A stretch of DNA of 64,000 nt from Sulfitobacter maritimus. Lineage in GTDB: Bacteria > Pseudomonadota > Alphaproteobacteria > Rhodobacterales > Rhodobacteraceae. Below the pieces are notes generated by a model. It saw only the letters and a list, made by a program, of their open reading frames with translations, was not told the DNA's origin and did no database searches. This document shows, piece after piece, positions 1 through 7,715 of the stretch. Where the stretch lies: the NCBI RefSeq assembly GCF_013346665.1, contig NZ_JABVBB010000037.1, forward strand, positions 1 to 64,000, given 5' to 3'. The position numbers and the translations under genes are program-made. Every line of letters starts with the position of its first letter. Positions within the stretch are counted from its first letter, which is position 1.

Positions 1-83
1 CTCGCGAGCGCACATCACGGCTGAGCCATAAAGTGGTATCGACGCAGGTCGCATCGCCGACCCACGGGCAGACGCTTGCCCTC
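1..83 (-). repeat. coding-like dispersed repeat, copy A (cut by window edge)
   Basis: An ungapped match to positions 296-378; by hand count 66 of 83 bases agree. Read on the minus strand it begins GAGGGC and contains a frame translating to DTTLWLSRDVRSR, close to DTALWLNRDVPSR in copy B and DIATLWFSRDV in the copy at 33 kb. The element continues to the left beyond the window, so its end cannot be placed. No start codon is seen in frame. Confidence 0.7.
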
Positions 84-164
84 GTTCTTTACGGCTTTTA
101 GTGTCGCAAGCCCGCAGGTAGCTAGGCAAAGGGGGGCGGACCGTCTTTCCCGACGGTTTTCCGT

Positions 165-378
165 GCCACCGGGGCGGGATTTAAGCCGCGGGCGCCGGGC
201 AAACGACTGCCCGCCCGTTACGCCAAACGCATGCCATTTAATATTTTCGCACCTCTGGTGTGGTGGGTAGGCGATTTGATGCGGCTGGGCGTAACCTCGC
301 GAAGGAACATCACGGTTGAGCCATAGAGCGGTATCAAAGCACGTTACATTGCCGACCCGCAGGCAGATGATGGCCCTC
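165..378 (-). repeat. coding-like dispersed repeat, copy B
   Basis: On the minus strand this copy starts GAGGGCC and runs about 214 bases. It aligns with copy A over its first 83 bases and with the copy at 33091-33260 over nearly its whole length, apart from an extra stretch of about 16 codons here. One frame stays open and shares, in order, LW.(N/S)RDV, a P..IAYP block and GGQ..ARR.R..S.PGG with the distant copy. Differences often fall at third codon positions or give similar residues. The minus-strand leuA terminator lies 67 bases upstream of its start. No ATG or GTG starts the frame. Confidence 0.7.
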
Positions 379-444
379 AGTCTAATGGTTTAGAAGCGAG
401 GCAGGGTCAGCCGCAAAAACCGGTCAGGGGGCAACCCTTAGCAT

Positions 445-477
445 AAACAAAAAGGGCGGCGTCTTACCCCCCGCCCC
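445..477 (-). terminator. rho-independent terminator of leuA
   Basis: On the minus strand a GGGCGG/CCGCCC stem (arms 471-476 and 454-459) is followed directly by TTTTTGTTT. It begins 6 bases after the leuA stop codon, the expected place and orientation. Confidence 0.85.
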
Positions 478-482
478 GTCGC

Positions 483-2042
483 TCAACTCACGTCTTTATA
501 GTTAATCTCACGCTTATCCGTGCCGCCCTTCTCGCGCCGCACCAGCAGGCGGTTGAGCGCGTGGACATAGGCCCGCACGCTTGCCACAACCGTATCGGTA
601 TCGGCGGATTGCCCGGTCACGATGCGACCCTCTTCCTCCATCCGTACAGACACCGTCGCCTGCGCGTCGGTGCCTTCGGTCACCGCATGGACCTGATAGA
701 GCTGCAACCGTGCCGTATGCGGCACCAGCGCCTTGATGCAGTTGAACGCCGCGTCAACCGGGCCATCGCCGGTCTGACTTGTCGACTGCTCTGCACCGTC
801 CACTTCAAGCACCATATCCGCACTCTGCGGGCCTTCGGTGCCGCAAACCACTTTCAGCGACTTCAGGCGGATGCGGTCTTCTTCGGGGTCGGTCGCCGTG
901 CGCATCAGCGCGATGAGGTCATCTTCGTAGATTTCTTTCTTACGATCCGCCAATTCCTTGAACCGGACAAAGACATCCTTGAGCTGATTGTCCCCCAGCT
1001 CAAACCCGAGGTCTTCCAACTTGGAGCGCAGCGCCGCACGGCCCGAATGTTTGCCCATGACGATATTGGTCTCAGTGAGGCCGACATCTTCCGGGCGCAT
1101 GATCTCGAAGGTTTCGGCGTTCTTGAGCATCCCGTCTTGGTGGATGCCGCTCTCATGGGCAAAGGCATTCTTGCCGACAATTGCCTTGTTGAACTGCACC
1201 GCAAAGCCCGACACCGTCGCCACCCGGCGCGAGATGTTCATGATCTTGGTGCTGTCGATACGCGTCTCATAGGGCATGATGTCGTTGCGCACTTTGAGCG
1301 CCATGACGACCTCTTCAAGCGCGGTATTGCCAGCGCGTTCACCCAGACCGTTGATCGTGCACTCCACCTGACGCGCGCCCGCTTCGACCGCGGCGAGCGA
1401 GTTGGCCGTCGCCATGCCCAGATCGTTGTGGCAGTGAGTGGCAAAGATGATCTCATCCGCGCCGGGCACATTCTCCAGCAGCTTGGCGATCAGATCGGCG
1501 CTTTCGCGCGGCGCGGTATAGCCCACGGTGTCGGGAATATTGATCGTGGTGGCCCCGGCTTTGATGGCGATTTCAACAACGCGGTAGAGGTAATCAAGCT
1601 CGGTCCGCGTGGCGTCCATCGGCGACCATTGCACATTGTCACAAAGGTTGCGCGCATGGGTCACAGTCTCATGGATGCGGTCGGCCATTTCGTCTTGCGT
1701 GAGGTTCGGAATGGCACGGTGCAGGGGCGAGGTGCCGATGAAGGTGTGAATGCGCGGCTGGCGGGCGTGTTTTACGGCCTCCCAGCAGCGGTCGATATCG
1801 CCCAACTGCGCGCGGGCGAGGCCACAGATCACAGCGTTCTGGCTTTGGCGCGCAATCTCGCTCACCGCGTTAAAGTCACCTTCCGAAGCGATGGGAAAGC
1901 CCGCTTCGATAATGTCGACCCCCATCTCATCCAAAAGCTGCGCGATCTCCAGCTTCTCGGCATGGGTCATCGTCGCCCCGGGGGATTGTTCGCCATCCCG
2001 CAAGGTGGTGTCAAAAATCAGTACACGGTCCTGTTTCGTCAT
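483..2042 (-). CDS. leuA: 2-isopropylmalate synthase
   Basis: This enzyme condenses acetyl-CoA with 2-oxoisovalerate, the first committed step of leucine synthesis in the cytoplasm. The 519-residue product opens with the HMGL-like barrel motif DTTLRDGEQSPG and carries the metal-site HCHNDLG and GNTALEEVV motifs. The last ~130 residues form the LeuA allosteric dimer domain. Length fits the long bacterial LeuA type. The frame is open to 2093, but ATG at 2042 has AGGA 8 bases upstream; ATG at 2051 is the alternative, two codons apart from it. A leucine-rich leader peptide and hairpin lie upstream and a terminator follows, so it is probably monocistronic and controlled by leucine supply. Confidence 0.96.
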   Translation of the reverse strand: MTKQDRVLIFDTTLRDGEQSPGATMTHAEKLEIAQLLDEMGVDIIEAGFPIASEGDFNAVSEIARQSQNAVICGLARAQLGDIDRCWEAVKHARQPRIHTFIGTSPLHRAIPNLTQDEMADRIHETVTHARNLCDNVQWSPMDATRTELDYLYRVVEIAIKAGATTINIPDTVGYTAPRESADLIAKLLENVPGADEIIFATHCHNDLGMATANSLAAVEAGARQVECTINGLGERAGNTALEEVVMALKVRNDIMPYETRIDSTKIMNISRRVATVSGFAVQFNKAIVGKNAFAHESGIHQDGMLKNAETFEIMRPEDVGLTETNIVMGKHSGRAALRSKLEDLGFELGDNQLKDVFVRFKELADRKKEIYEDDLIALMRTATDPEEDRIRLKSLKVVCGTEGPQSADMVLEVDGAEQSTSQTGDGPVDAAFNCIKALVPHTARLQLYQVHAVTEGTDAQATVSVRMEEEGRIVTGQSADTDTVVASVRAYVHALNRLLVRREKGGTDKREINYKDVS

Positions 2043-2095
2043 ATCGGTCATCCTGGGTTCTTTCTTTGCTGGTCTCCTTGGCGCGCAACACATCC

Positions 2096-2157
2096 CTCTG
2101 AGCGGGCGCGCCGAAGGGCACGCTCAGAGGCGAATTAGGAGCAGCAAGTTGGCGCGC
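2096..2157 (-). promoter_or_regulatory. leuA attenuator: competing RNA stems
   Basis: In the minus-strand transcript, CTCTGAGCG (2104-2096 region partner) and CGCTCAGAG form a perfect 9-bp hairpin spanning 2096-2129, and the leader-peptide stop codon lies in its first arm. The leader codons just before the Leu run contain GCGCGCC (2151-2157), complementary to GGCGCGC in the hairpin loop (2106-2112). The two pairings could be mutually exclusive, so ribosome position on the Leu codons would choose the fold. No U-run follows the hairpin, so whether it terminates transcription is unclear; control of translation or Rho access is possible. Confidence 0.65.
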
Positions 2158-2210
2158 AGCAGGCCCGCGCAATCGCGCGGCAGGGTCGGGATATGGACGG
2201 CCTGTGTCAT
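2124..2210 (-). CDS. leuL: leucine-rich leader peptide of leuA
   Basis: A 28-residue reading frame opens with ATG at 2210 and ends MTQ...RANLLLLIRL before TGA. Eight Leu codons occur, four consecutive, placed just ahead of a hairpin that overlaps the stop codon. It lies 82 bases upstream of leuA in the same orientation. This is the classical layout of amino-acid attenuation, known for leu operons of many proteobacteria: scarce Leu-tRNA stalls the ribosome on the run and changes the fold of the RNA. The peptide itself would have no other job. Too short for routine gene calling, but the codon content and position make it convincing. Confidence 0.82.
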   Translation of the reverse strand: MTQAVHIPTLPRDCAGLLRANLLLLIRL

Positions 2211-2352
2211 AGGGGTAGTTATACGCCCGTCTTTTCAAATGAAAAGGGGGTCTTGCGGGTTTTGTTTGCCCCTGCGTCAGCGCCGCCTATCTCCTTGTGA
2301 GCAAGGGAGCACAGATGCAGCAGATAGCAGTGAAACAGCAAAGTGAAGGCGC

Positions 2353-3021
2353 ATGAGCACGCGGGTGCTTGTGATCGGCGCAAGCGGCGGAATTGGCGCG
2401 GCGCTGACGGCGGCTTACAGGGCGCGTGGCGATGATGTGGTCGCGCTGTCGCGCAGCGCTGATGGGCTGGATGTAACGGATGAGGCCTCCGTCGCCGAAG
2501 TGATGCAGAGGATTGACGGTCCATTCGACCGCGTGATCGTCGCCACTGGTGCTTTGGAGATCGACGGGGCGGCACCGGAAAAGTCGATCCGCTCCATAAG
2601 CCAAAAGGCAATGATGGATCAATTCGCACTAAATGCGGTCGGCCCTGCACTGATCCTGCGCCATGCGGGAAAGCTTCTGCCACGCGACAGGCGGGCGGTC
2701 TTTGCCGTTCTCTCAGCGCGGGTTGGCTCGATTGGCGATAACCGATTGGGAGGCTGGATCAGCTACCGCAGCGCCAAGGCGGCGGTGAACCAGATCGTCC
2801 ATACCGCCGCGATTGAGCTAAGCCGCAGCCACACGCAAAGTATCTGCGTGGCGCTGCACCCCGGCACGGTCGAAACCGCCTTTACCGAGAAATATCTTGG
2901 TCGCCATCCTGCCGTTCCGCCGGCAGACGCGGCGCAGAATTTGCTCAAGGTGATGGACAGTTTGACGCCGGAAGACAGCGGCAACTTTTACGATTGGGCT
3001 GGAAAGGTGGTGCCGTGGTGA
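2353..3021 (+). CDS. short-chain dehydrogenase/reductase
   Basis: A 222-residue cytoplasmic oxidoreductase of the classical SDR family. It has the dinucleotide-binding GASGGIG near residue 9, an N-A-V-G motif near residue 95, a Ser in LSARVGS and the catalytic YRSAK (Tyr-x-x-x-Lys) near residue 137. The size is typical of the C-factor (CsgA)-like subgroup. The substrate cannot be read from sequence. Its stop codon overlaps the GTG start of the photolyase gene (GTGA), so the two are probably translated together; the shared role is unknown. It is divergent from leuA across the attenuator region. Confidence 0.88.
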   Translation: MSTRVLVIGASGGIGAALTAAYRARGDDVVALSRSADGLDVTDEASVAEVMQRIDGPFDRVIVATGALEIDGAAPEKSIRSISQKAMMDQFALNAVGPALILRHAGKLLPRDRRAVFAVLSARVGSIGDNRLGGWISYRSAKAAVNQIVHTAAIELSRSHTQSICVALHPGTVETAFTEKYLGRHPAVPPADAAQNLLKVMDSLTPEDSGNFYDWAGKVVPW

Positions 3022-4544
3022 GCCGGCTTATTCTCGTCTTAGGCGATCAACTTTCCGCGCACCTTTCTGCGTTGCGTGAGGGTGATAAGGCCCGCGATGT
3101 GGTCGTCATGGCCGAAGTGGCACAAGAGGCTGAATATGTTCGGCATCACCCCAAGAAAATCGCGCTGGTCTTTGCCGCCATGCGCAAATTTGCCCGTGCG
3201 TTGGAGGCTGAGGGCTGGTCGGTGCGCTACACCCCGCTCGATGATCCCGAAAACGCAGGCTCCATCGTGGGTGAATTGCTGCGGCGTGCGCAGGAAACAG
3301 GCGCCGGTGAAGTGATCGCGACCGAACCCGGCGAATGGCGATTGGTGGAGAGCCTCACCCACGCCCCGATCCCGACATATCTTTTGCCGGATGATCGCTT
3401 TATCGCCAGCCGCAAACGGTTTGAGGATTGGGCGAAGGGACGCAAGGCGTTGCGGATGGAGTATTTCTACCGCGAGATGCGCCGCGAAACCGGGCTGCTG
3501 ATGGAGGGCGACGCCCCCGCAGGTGGTAAGTGGAATTTTGACCACGACAACCGCAAACCGCCGAAAGAGGGTCTGGAATTTCCCGCCCCCATCAGCTTTG
3601 CCCCAGATGCAGAAACACAGGCTGTGTTGGACCTTGTGGCCGAGCGCTATGGCGAAAACTTTGGTGACTTGATGCCCTTTGATTTGGCGACCACGCGGGA
3701 TGAGGCGTTGCAAGTGTTGGCGCATTTCGTCACCCACGCCCTGCCGCGTTTTGGCGATTACCAAGACGCGATGATGCAGGACCAACCCTATCTCTTTCAC
3801 GCGCTGATCTCGCCTTACATGAACCTTGGCCTGCTAAGCCCGATGGAGGTTTGCCGCGCGGCGGAGAAGGCTTGGCAGGACGGTGACGTGCCGATCAACG
3901 CGGCCGAAGGGTTCATCCGACAAATCCTCGGCTGGCGCGAATATGTGCGCGGTATCTATTATCTCGAAGGGCCGGACTATACGACCCGCAACGCGCTGCG
4001 CCATGACAGGGATCTGCCCGCGTTCTATTGGGGGGCGGCCACGCATATGAACTGCATCAGCCAAACAGTCGCGCAGACCCAGAAATACGCCTATGCCCAT
4101 CACATCCAACGGTTGATGGTCACGGGCAATTTCGCCCTGCTCGCCGGGGTCGACCCGCATCAGGTTCATGAGTGGTATCTGGAGGTTTATGCCGATGCCT
4201 ATGAATGGGTCGAAGCACCAAATACCGTGGGCATGAGCCAATTCGCGGACGGCGGTGTGATCGCATCAAAGCCCTATGTTTCCTCGGGCGCGTACATTAA
4301 CCGCATGTCGGATTACTGTAAAACCTGCGCCTATAGTGTGACGGCTAAGACGGGCGAGAAGGCCTGTCCGTTCAACCTGCTGTACTGGCATTTTCTCGAC
4401 CGGCATCGCGACCGCTTCCAAGGCAACATGCGCATGAAGAACATCTATGCCGCATGGGACCGAATGGACGCCGAACGGCGCGAAACCGTGTTGCGGGACG
4501 CAAATGCCTGGCTCAGCCGATTGGACGCGAAAGAGGTCGTTTAA
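3018..4544 (+). CDS. FeS-cluster (6-4) photolyase-type protein, cryptochrome/photolyase-related family
   Basis: The 508-residue product begins SRLILVLGDQLS, the mark of the photolyase-related family represented by Agrobacterium PhrB. Those proteins bind FAD, a lumazine antenna and a [4Fe-4S] cluster and repair (6-4) photoproducts using light. The cluster Cys set is visible: one Cys in HMNCIS and the trio C-x2-C-x12-C in YCKTCAY...ACPFN near the C terminus. Length matches PhrB closely. GTG at 3018 is chosen because it overlaps the upstream stop and has AAAGGTGG before it; GTG at 3015 is possible. Repair activity is inferred from the family. Confidence 0.9.
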   Translation: MSRLILVLGDQLSAHLSALREGDKARDVVVMAEVAQEAEYVRHHPKKIALVFAAMRKFARALEAEGWSVRYTPLDDPENAGSIVGELLRRAQETGAGEVIATEPGEWRLVESLTHAPIPTYLLPDDRFIASRKRFEDWAKGRKALRMEYFYREMRRETGLLMEGDAPAGGKWNFDHDNRKPPKEGLEFPAPISFAPDAETQAVLDLVAERYGENFGDLMPFDLATTRDEALQVLAHFVTHALPRFGDYQDAMMQDQPYLFHALISPYMNLGLLSPMEVCRAAEKAWQDGDVPINAAEGFIRQILGWREYVRGIYYLEGPDYTTRNALRHDRDLPAFYWGAATHMNCISQTVAQTQKYAYAHHIQRLMVTGNFALLAGVDPHQVHEWYLEVYADAYEWVEAPNTVGMSQFADGGVIASKPYVSSGAYINRMSDYCKTCAYSVTAKTGEKACPFNLLYWHFLDRHRDRFQGNMRMKNIYAAWDRMDAERRETVLRDANAWLSRLDAKEVV

Positions 4545-4549
4545 AGCGG

Positions 4550-4906
4550 TCAGGCGTCTTTTGGCGGGTGAGCTTCCTGACTGTCCTGCGGCGCCTCAGT
4601 GCGGTCAAACATACCGTAGTCGCGGATCACATGAGCGATGCGCAGGTGGTAGTCAGTAAATATGCCCGCCCGCCCTGCCTTTTGCGCGCCGCGATGGGCG
4701 GTCAGGCTGCGCCACGTCTGCACCGCTTCTTCGTCACGAAAGAAGGACAGAGACAGCAACTTGTCAGGATTGGTCAGGCTTTGGAACCGTTCGACCGAGA
4801 TAAAACCGTCAACCTCTTCCAACAGCGGGCGCATTTCGGCGGCGATATCAAGATACGCGTCACGGTGATTGGGGTCTGGGAAGACTTCAAAGATAACGGC
4901 GATCAT
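4550..4906 (-). CDS. antibiotic biosynthesis monooxygenase (ABM)-fold protein
   Basis: A 118-residue protein starting MIAVIFEVFPDP, with the dimeric alpha/beta-barrel pattern of the ABM family: a first strand, a helix ending in MRPLLEEVDGF, then ERF.S..NPDKLLSLSFFRDEEA and W..L.AH. Family members include haem-degrading and quinol monooxygenases as well as proteins of unknown role. The haem-ligand residues of IsdG-type enzymes cannot be assigned here. GGAG lies 7 bases before the ATG. It is convergent with the photolyase gene, with only 5 bases between the stops. Confidence 0.8.
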   Translation of the reverse strand: MIAVIFEVFPDPNHRDAYLDIAAEMRPLLEEVDGFISVERFQSLTNPDKLLSLSFFRDEEAVQTWRSLTAHRGAQKAGRAGIFTDYHLRIAHVIRDYGMFDRTEAPQDSQEAHPPKDA

Positions 4907-4977
4907 GGGGGGGCTCCTGCATTGTTGTGGGCAGCTTATGCTTTTTCGCCCAACCCCGCAGCAGGAAACACTGCATG

Positions 4978-5006
4978 AAAAAGGCCCGGAGATTGCTCTC
5001 CGGGCC
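4978..5006 (-). terminator. rho-independent terminator of the SH3-domain gene
   Basis: A perfect 10-bp stem GGCCCGGAGA/TCTCCGGGCC with loop TTGC. On the minus strand it is followed by TTTTT, 24 bases after the stop of the gene ending at 5030. Confidence 0.92.
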
Positions 5007-5029
5007 GTCTTGAATGCTAGCTGCGTCGT

Positions 5030-5710
5030 TTAGCGTACAACGTCAACGATCAGGTTCGTCTCGTTGTCCACCAGAACGGTCGCGCCGTTGATGTTGACAT
5101 AGCGGTACTCGGACTCTGGCACTTCATAGGTCTCGACAGTTGTCGGGATGCCTGCGCCAACGACCACTTCGCCATCCAGATACACGGTCTCAACCGGGTT
5201 TTCGCGGACGTAAGTCACGGTTTTCTCATCCGGTTCGGCTGCTGCGGAGCCTGCTGCACCGCCCAGAATGCCACCGGCTACGATACCGCCAATCGGGCCA
5301 CCAACGGCTGCGGCGGTCAGTGCGCCGAGCGTGGCGCCAGCAGTCGCACCTGCGGTTTCATTTTTAGCAGTACCTTCGGGATCTTCATAGGTCACAGTGC
5401 CGATTTCGACGCTTGCGGGGCGTTCGGTCAGGGCCACAGCCTGCTCTTCAACTTCCACGGCAAGATAGTCGGAATAGGACCAACCTTGGGTGCCGTCAAA
5501 GCTGACTTGGCACCAGGACGCGCTGTCGAGGCAGCCATCGACCATAGCGGCTTCGCCGCCTGGGATGACGCCGACAATGTCATACTGTGGGCCGGGGCCC
5601 GAACGAACGTTAAGATCTGTTGCTGCGATCGCCTCAGCCGTCTGCGCATAGACCGGTGCCGCGGCACCAAGAGCGATTGCAGAGACCATTCCGAGTTTCA
5701 TGATATTCAT
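5030..5710 (-). CDS. exported SH3b-domain protein with glycine-zipper and DUF1236 region
   Basis: The 226-residue product has a signal peptide ending near VYAQ, then a bacterial SH3 domain (DLNVRSGPGPQYD ... WCQVSFDG.QGWSYSDYL, about residues 25-80). A Gly/Ala-rich stretch with repeated G-x3-G spacing (about 115-155) looks like a glycine zipper that could insert into a membrane. The C-terminal ~60 residues resemble DUF1236. SH3b domains often bind peptidoglycan, so an envelope role is likely, without a known activity. The frame is open upstream to 5977, but ATG at 5710 has AAAGGA 7 bases ahead and starts the signal peptide. Confidence 0.82.
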   Translation of the reverse strand: MNIMKLGMVSAIALGAAAPVYAQTAEAIAATDLNVRSGPGPQYDIVGVIPGGEAAMVDGCLDSASWCQVSFDGTQGWSYSDYLAVEVEEQAVALTERPASVEIGTVTYEDPEGTAKNETAGATAGATLGALTAAAVGGPIGGIVAGGILGGAAGSAAAEPDEKTVTYVRENPVETVYLDGEVVVGAGIPTTVETYEVPESEYRYVNINGATVLVDNETNLIVDVVR

Positions 5711-5945
5711 GTCGATATCCTTTCTTTCCGCAGCGCTGCACCCCGGTGGGATGCCGACGCCACCAGTTGCTCGTCGTGCCACCACAACACCAGCATTGCG
5801 GGAAGGTTCCGGGGGTTTGGTCGCTTTCGTTTTGACGCGGGAAAAGAGGGGAGAACTCGGCAATATACCGCAGAAAGTCGGCGGAAAATTGCTAAGGGTC
5901 AGGTGTTTAGATTCATGTGAAACTTTCGCGCAACGGGCGTGGTTA

Positions 5946-7511
5946 TCATGAATCGAGCCAACGCTTCTGGGCCGCAATGCGCGCTATGGTGGTGTTTTTT
6001 GCACTGGAGAGTTTTAGCCCCAATCGGGGGATACGGCCCGCGCGGAAAACCTGTTGTGCTACGTTTTGAACAACGGCTTCTTCATACCCGGCGGCGATAC
6101 AGTCGGCGGGGGTGGCGTGCTTTTCCAGCAGCAGCTTGAGAATGGCGTCGGTGGTTGCTGCGCGCGGCATGTCGGCCAAGGTTGCGACGGGTACAACCTC
6201 ACCCGCCGGGCCGTTCATCCAATCACGGTGCTGCGCGTTCCGCCACTGGCTGAGCACAAGAACCTCACTGTCATAGAGGTCGCTGATCGGCGCAAGATGC
6301 GCGGAAGGGTTGCCCATGGCCACATCGGTCTTGCTAGCGCTGTCGAGCAGCGCCGCGCCGCGTTCCTCCGCGAGGGTTTGAAGCAGAAACCGCCGCAGGC
6401 CGAGGGCTGAGGCCGGGCCGGCTGGCATGTCTGCACCTTTTCGTAGCGCCGCGAGCGTCTCGCCAACATGACTTTGAAGCGTGCCGAGGGGTACGACGTC
6501 CAAGGTGCAGCCAAGGCGGGTGGCGGTAGACTCGGCCTGCTCCCGCGCGGCATCAAATGTTTCCGCGCCGGAGAAGTGAATACAGTGCAACTGATCCGGC
6601 CCTATCGCGTCAGCAGCGAGCGCGGCCACGAGCGCCGAGCAGGCGTCCCCCTCAAGCCCCAGTAACAGCTTGCGCTGCCCGCTTTTGCGCAGATGGTCGC
6701 GCAGACCCAACACAAGCGCGCGGTAGTCTTTCTCGGTTTCATCTGCTTGGACAGCGATATCGCCCGACAGCACACGCCAGCCCTCTGCACTGCGTTCGAG
6801 ATCGACATGTGTCACAGCCACTTCGAAAGCGGGCAGTTGCTGCGTCAATGCCCCGCCGGGGTTCAGCGCAAAGGAAGCGCCATCGCAGACGTCCCGCCCC
6901 TCTGCGCCGATCTGGTTGAGGTAGATCAGCGGCAGCCCGGTTTCGATCACCCGCGCAACGGTGTGATTGAACCGCAGGTCCAATATGCCGCGCCGATAGG
7001 GGGAGGCATGGGGAGAAAGCAGCACCTCCGCGCCGGTTTCTTCCAACGTTTCGGCCACATCGGCCTCAGCAAGATCCGCGCCAATCGGACTGCCGAGCCG
7101 CAACCCCTCGACCACATAGGGGCCGGAGATCGGACCGGCGTCGAACAGCGCGACTTCATCGGCAGCGAGCCGGTGTTTCAGCACCCGCTGGGTGATACGC
7201 CCGTCTTGAAGGATGAGATAGGCGTTATATAGCTTCTCACCCTCCTGCCACGGCGCACCGATGGCAAGCGCAGGACCGTCGGCGCAGTCCCGTGCCAGTG
7301 TTTCAAGCTGCGCATAGGCATCGCGCAGAAATGCAGGGCTGCGCAGCAGGCCGCCCACGTTACCGGTCAGAAACATCTCGGGCAGGGCAATCAACTGCGC
7401 CTGCGCTGTGCGTCCGGTCGCCCATGCCTGCCGCGCCAAGGCGGCATTGCCTGCCAGATCACCAGCGGTGGGGTTCATCTGCCCCAGTGTGATGCGAAAA
7501 CGGTCCGTCAT
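5946..7511 (-). CDS. NadE-like protein (glutamine-dependent NAD+ synthetase fold) with both active sites degenerate
   Basis: The 521-residue product keeps the two-domain layout of glutamine-dependent NAD+ synthetase: a nitrilase-type amidase domain (1-~265) and an ATP-pyrophosphatase domain. In the amidase part, Glu45 (LPEMFLTG) and Lys112 are in place, but the motif normally PICED reads PIGAD (142-146), so the nucleophile Cys is Gly144. In the synthetase part the P-loop SGGIDSA reads EGDACSA (287-293), and the GNKSE motif reads ASKTD. Both activities should be lost, yet the frame is intact and starts well (GGAG 7 bases before ATG). A regulatory or scaffolding role is possible. True NadE is probably elsewhere in the genome. 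Confidence 0.8.
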   Translation of the reverse strand: MTDRFRITLGQMNPTAGDLAGNAALARQAWATGRTAQAQLIALPEMFLTGNVGGLLRSPAFLRDAYAQLETLARDCADGPALAIGAPWQEGEKLYNAYLILQDGRITQRVLKHRLAADEVALFDAGPISGPYVVEGLRLGSPIGADLAEADVAETLEETGAEVLLSPHASPYRRGILDLRFNHTVARVIETGLPLIYLNQIGAEGRDVCDGASFALNPGGALTQQLPAFEVAVTHVDLERSAEGWRVLSGDIAVQADETEKDYRALVLGLRDHLRKSGQRKLLLGLEGDACSALVAALAADAIGPDQLHCIHFSGAETFDAAREQAESTATRLGCTLDVVPLGTLQSHVGETLAALRKGADMPAGPASALGLRRFLLQTLAEERGAALLDSASKTDVAMGNPSAHLAPISDLYDSEVLVLSQWRNAQHRDWMNGPAGEVVPVATLADMPRAATTDAILKLLLEKHATPADCIAAGYEEAVVQNVAQQVFRAGRIPRLGLKLSSAKNTTIARIAAQKRWLDS

Positions 7512-7715
7512 GTGCAGGCTCCGGCAAAAGAGAGGGTGATCGCGATGTAGCAGATCGCGGCAGCAGCGAAACCCCCGCGCCAAGCCGGATGGGGGGTGTG
7601 ACAAGGCGGATCGGCTGAATCCGGCATGGGCTGCCTGCAAAGCCGTTGCCTCTGGCCCCCATCAGCCTTAACCTCTTGCGGAAATGACATTTAACGAGAT
7701 CGGGAAGTACCGCCC

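Noticed and set aside
76-270. 64-codon plus-strand frame at the left edge
   Set aside because: It runs opposite to the coding-like repeat frame and shows no ribosome site; the minus-strand frame is the one conserved between copies.
561-2138. 525-codon plus-strand frame opposite leuA
   Set aside because: Antisense to leuA and to its leader; no ribosome site and typical shadow composition.
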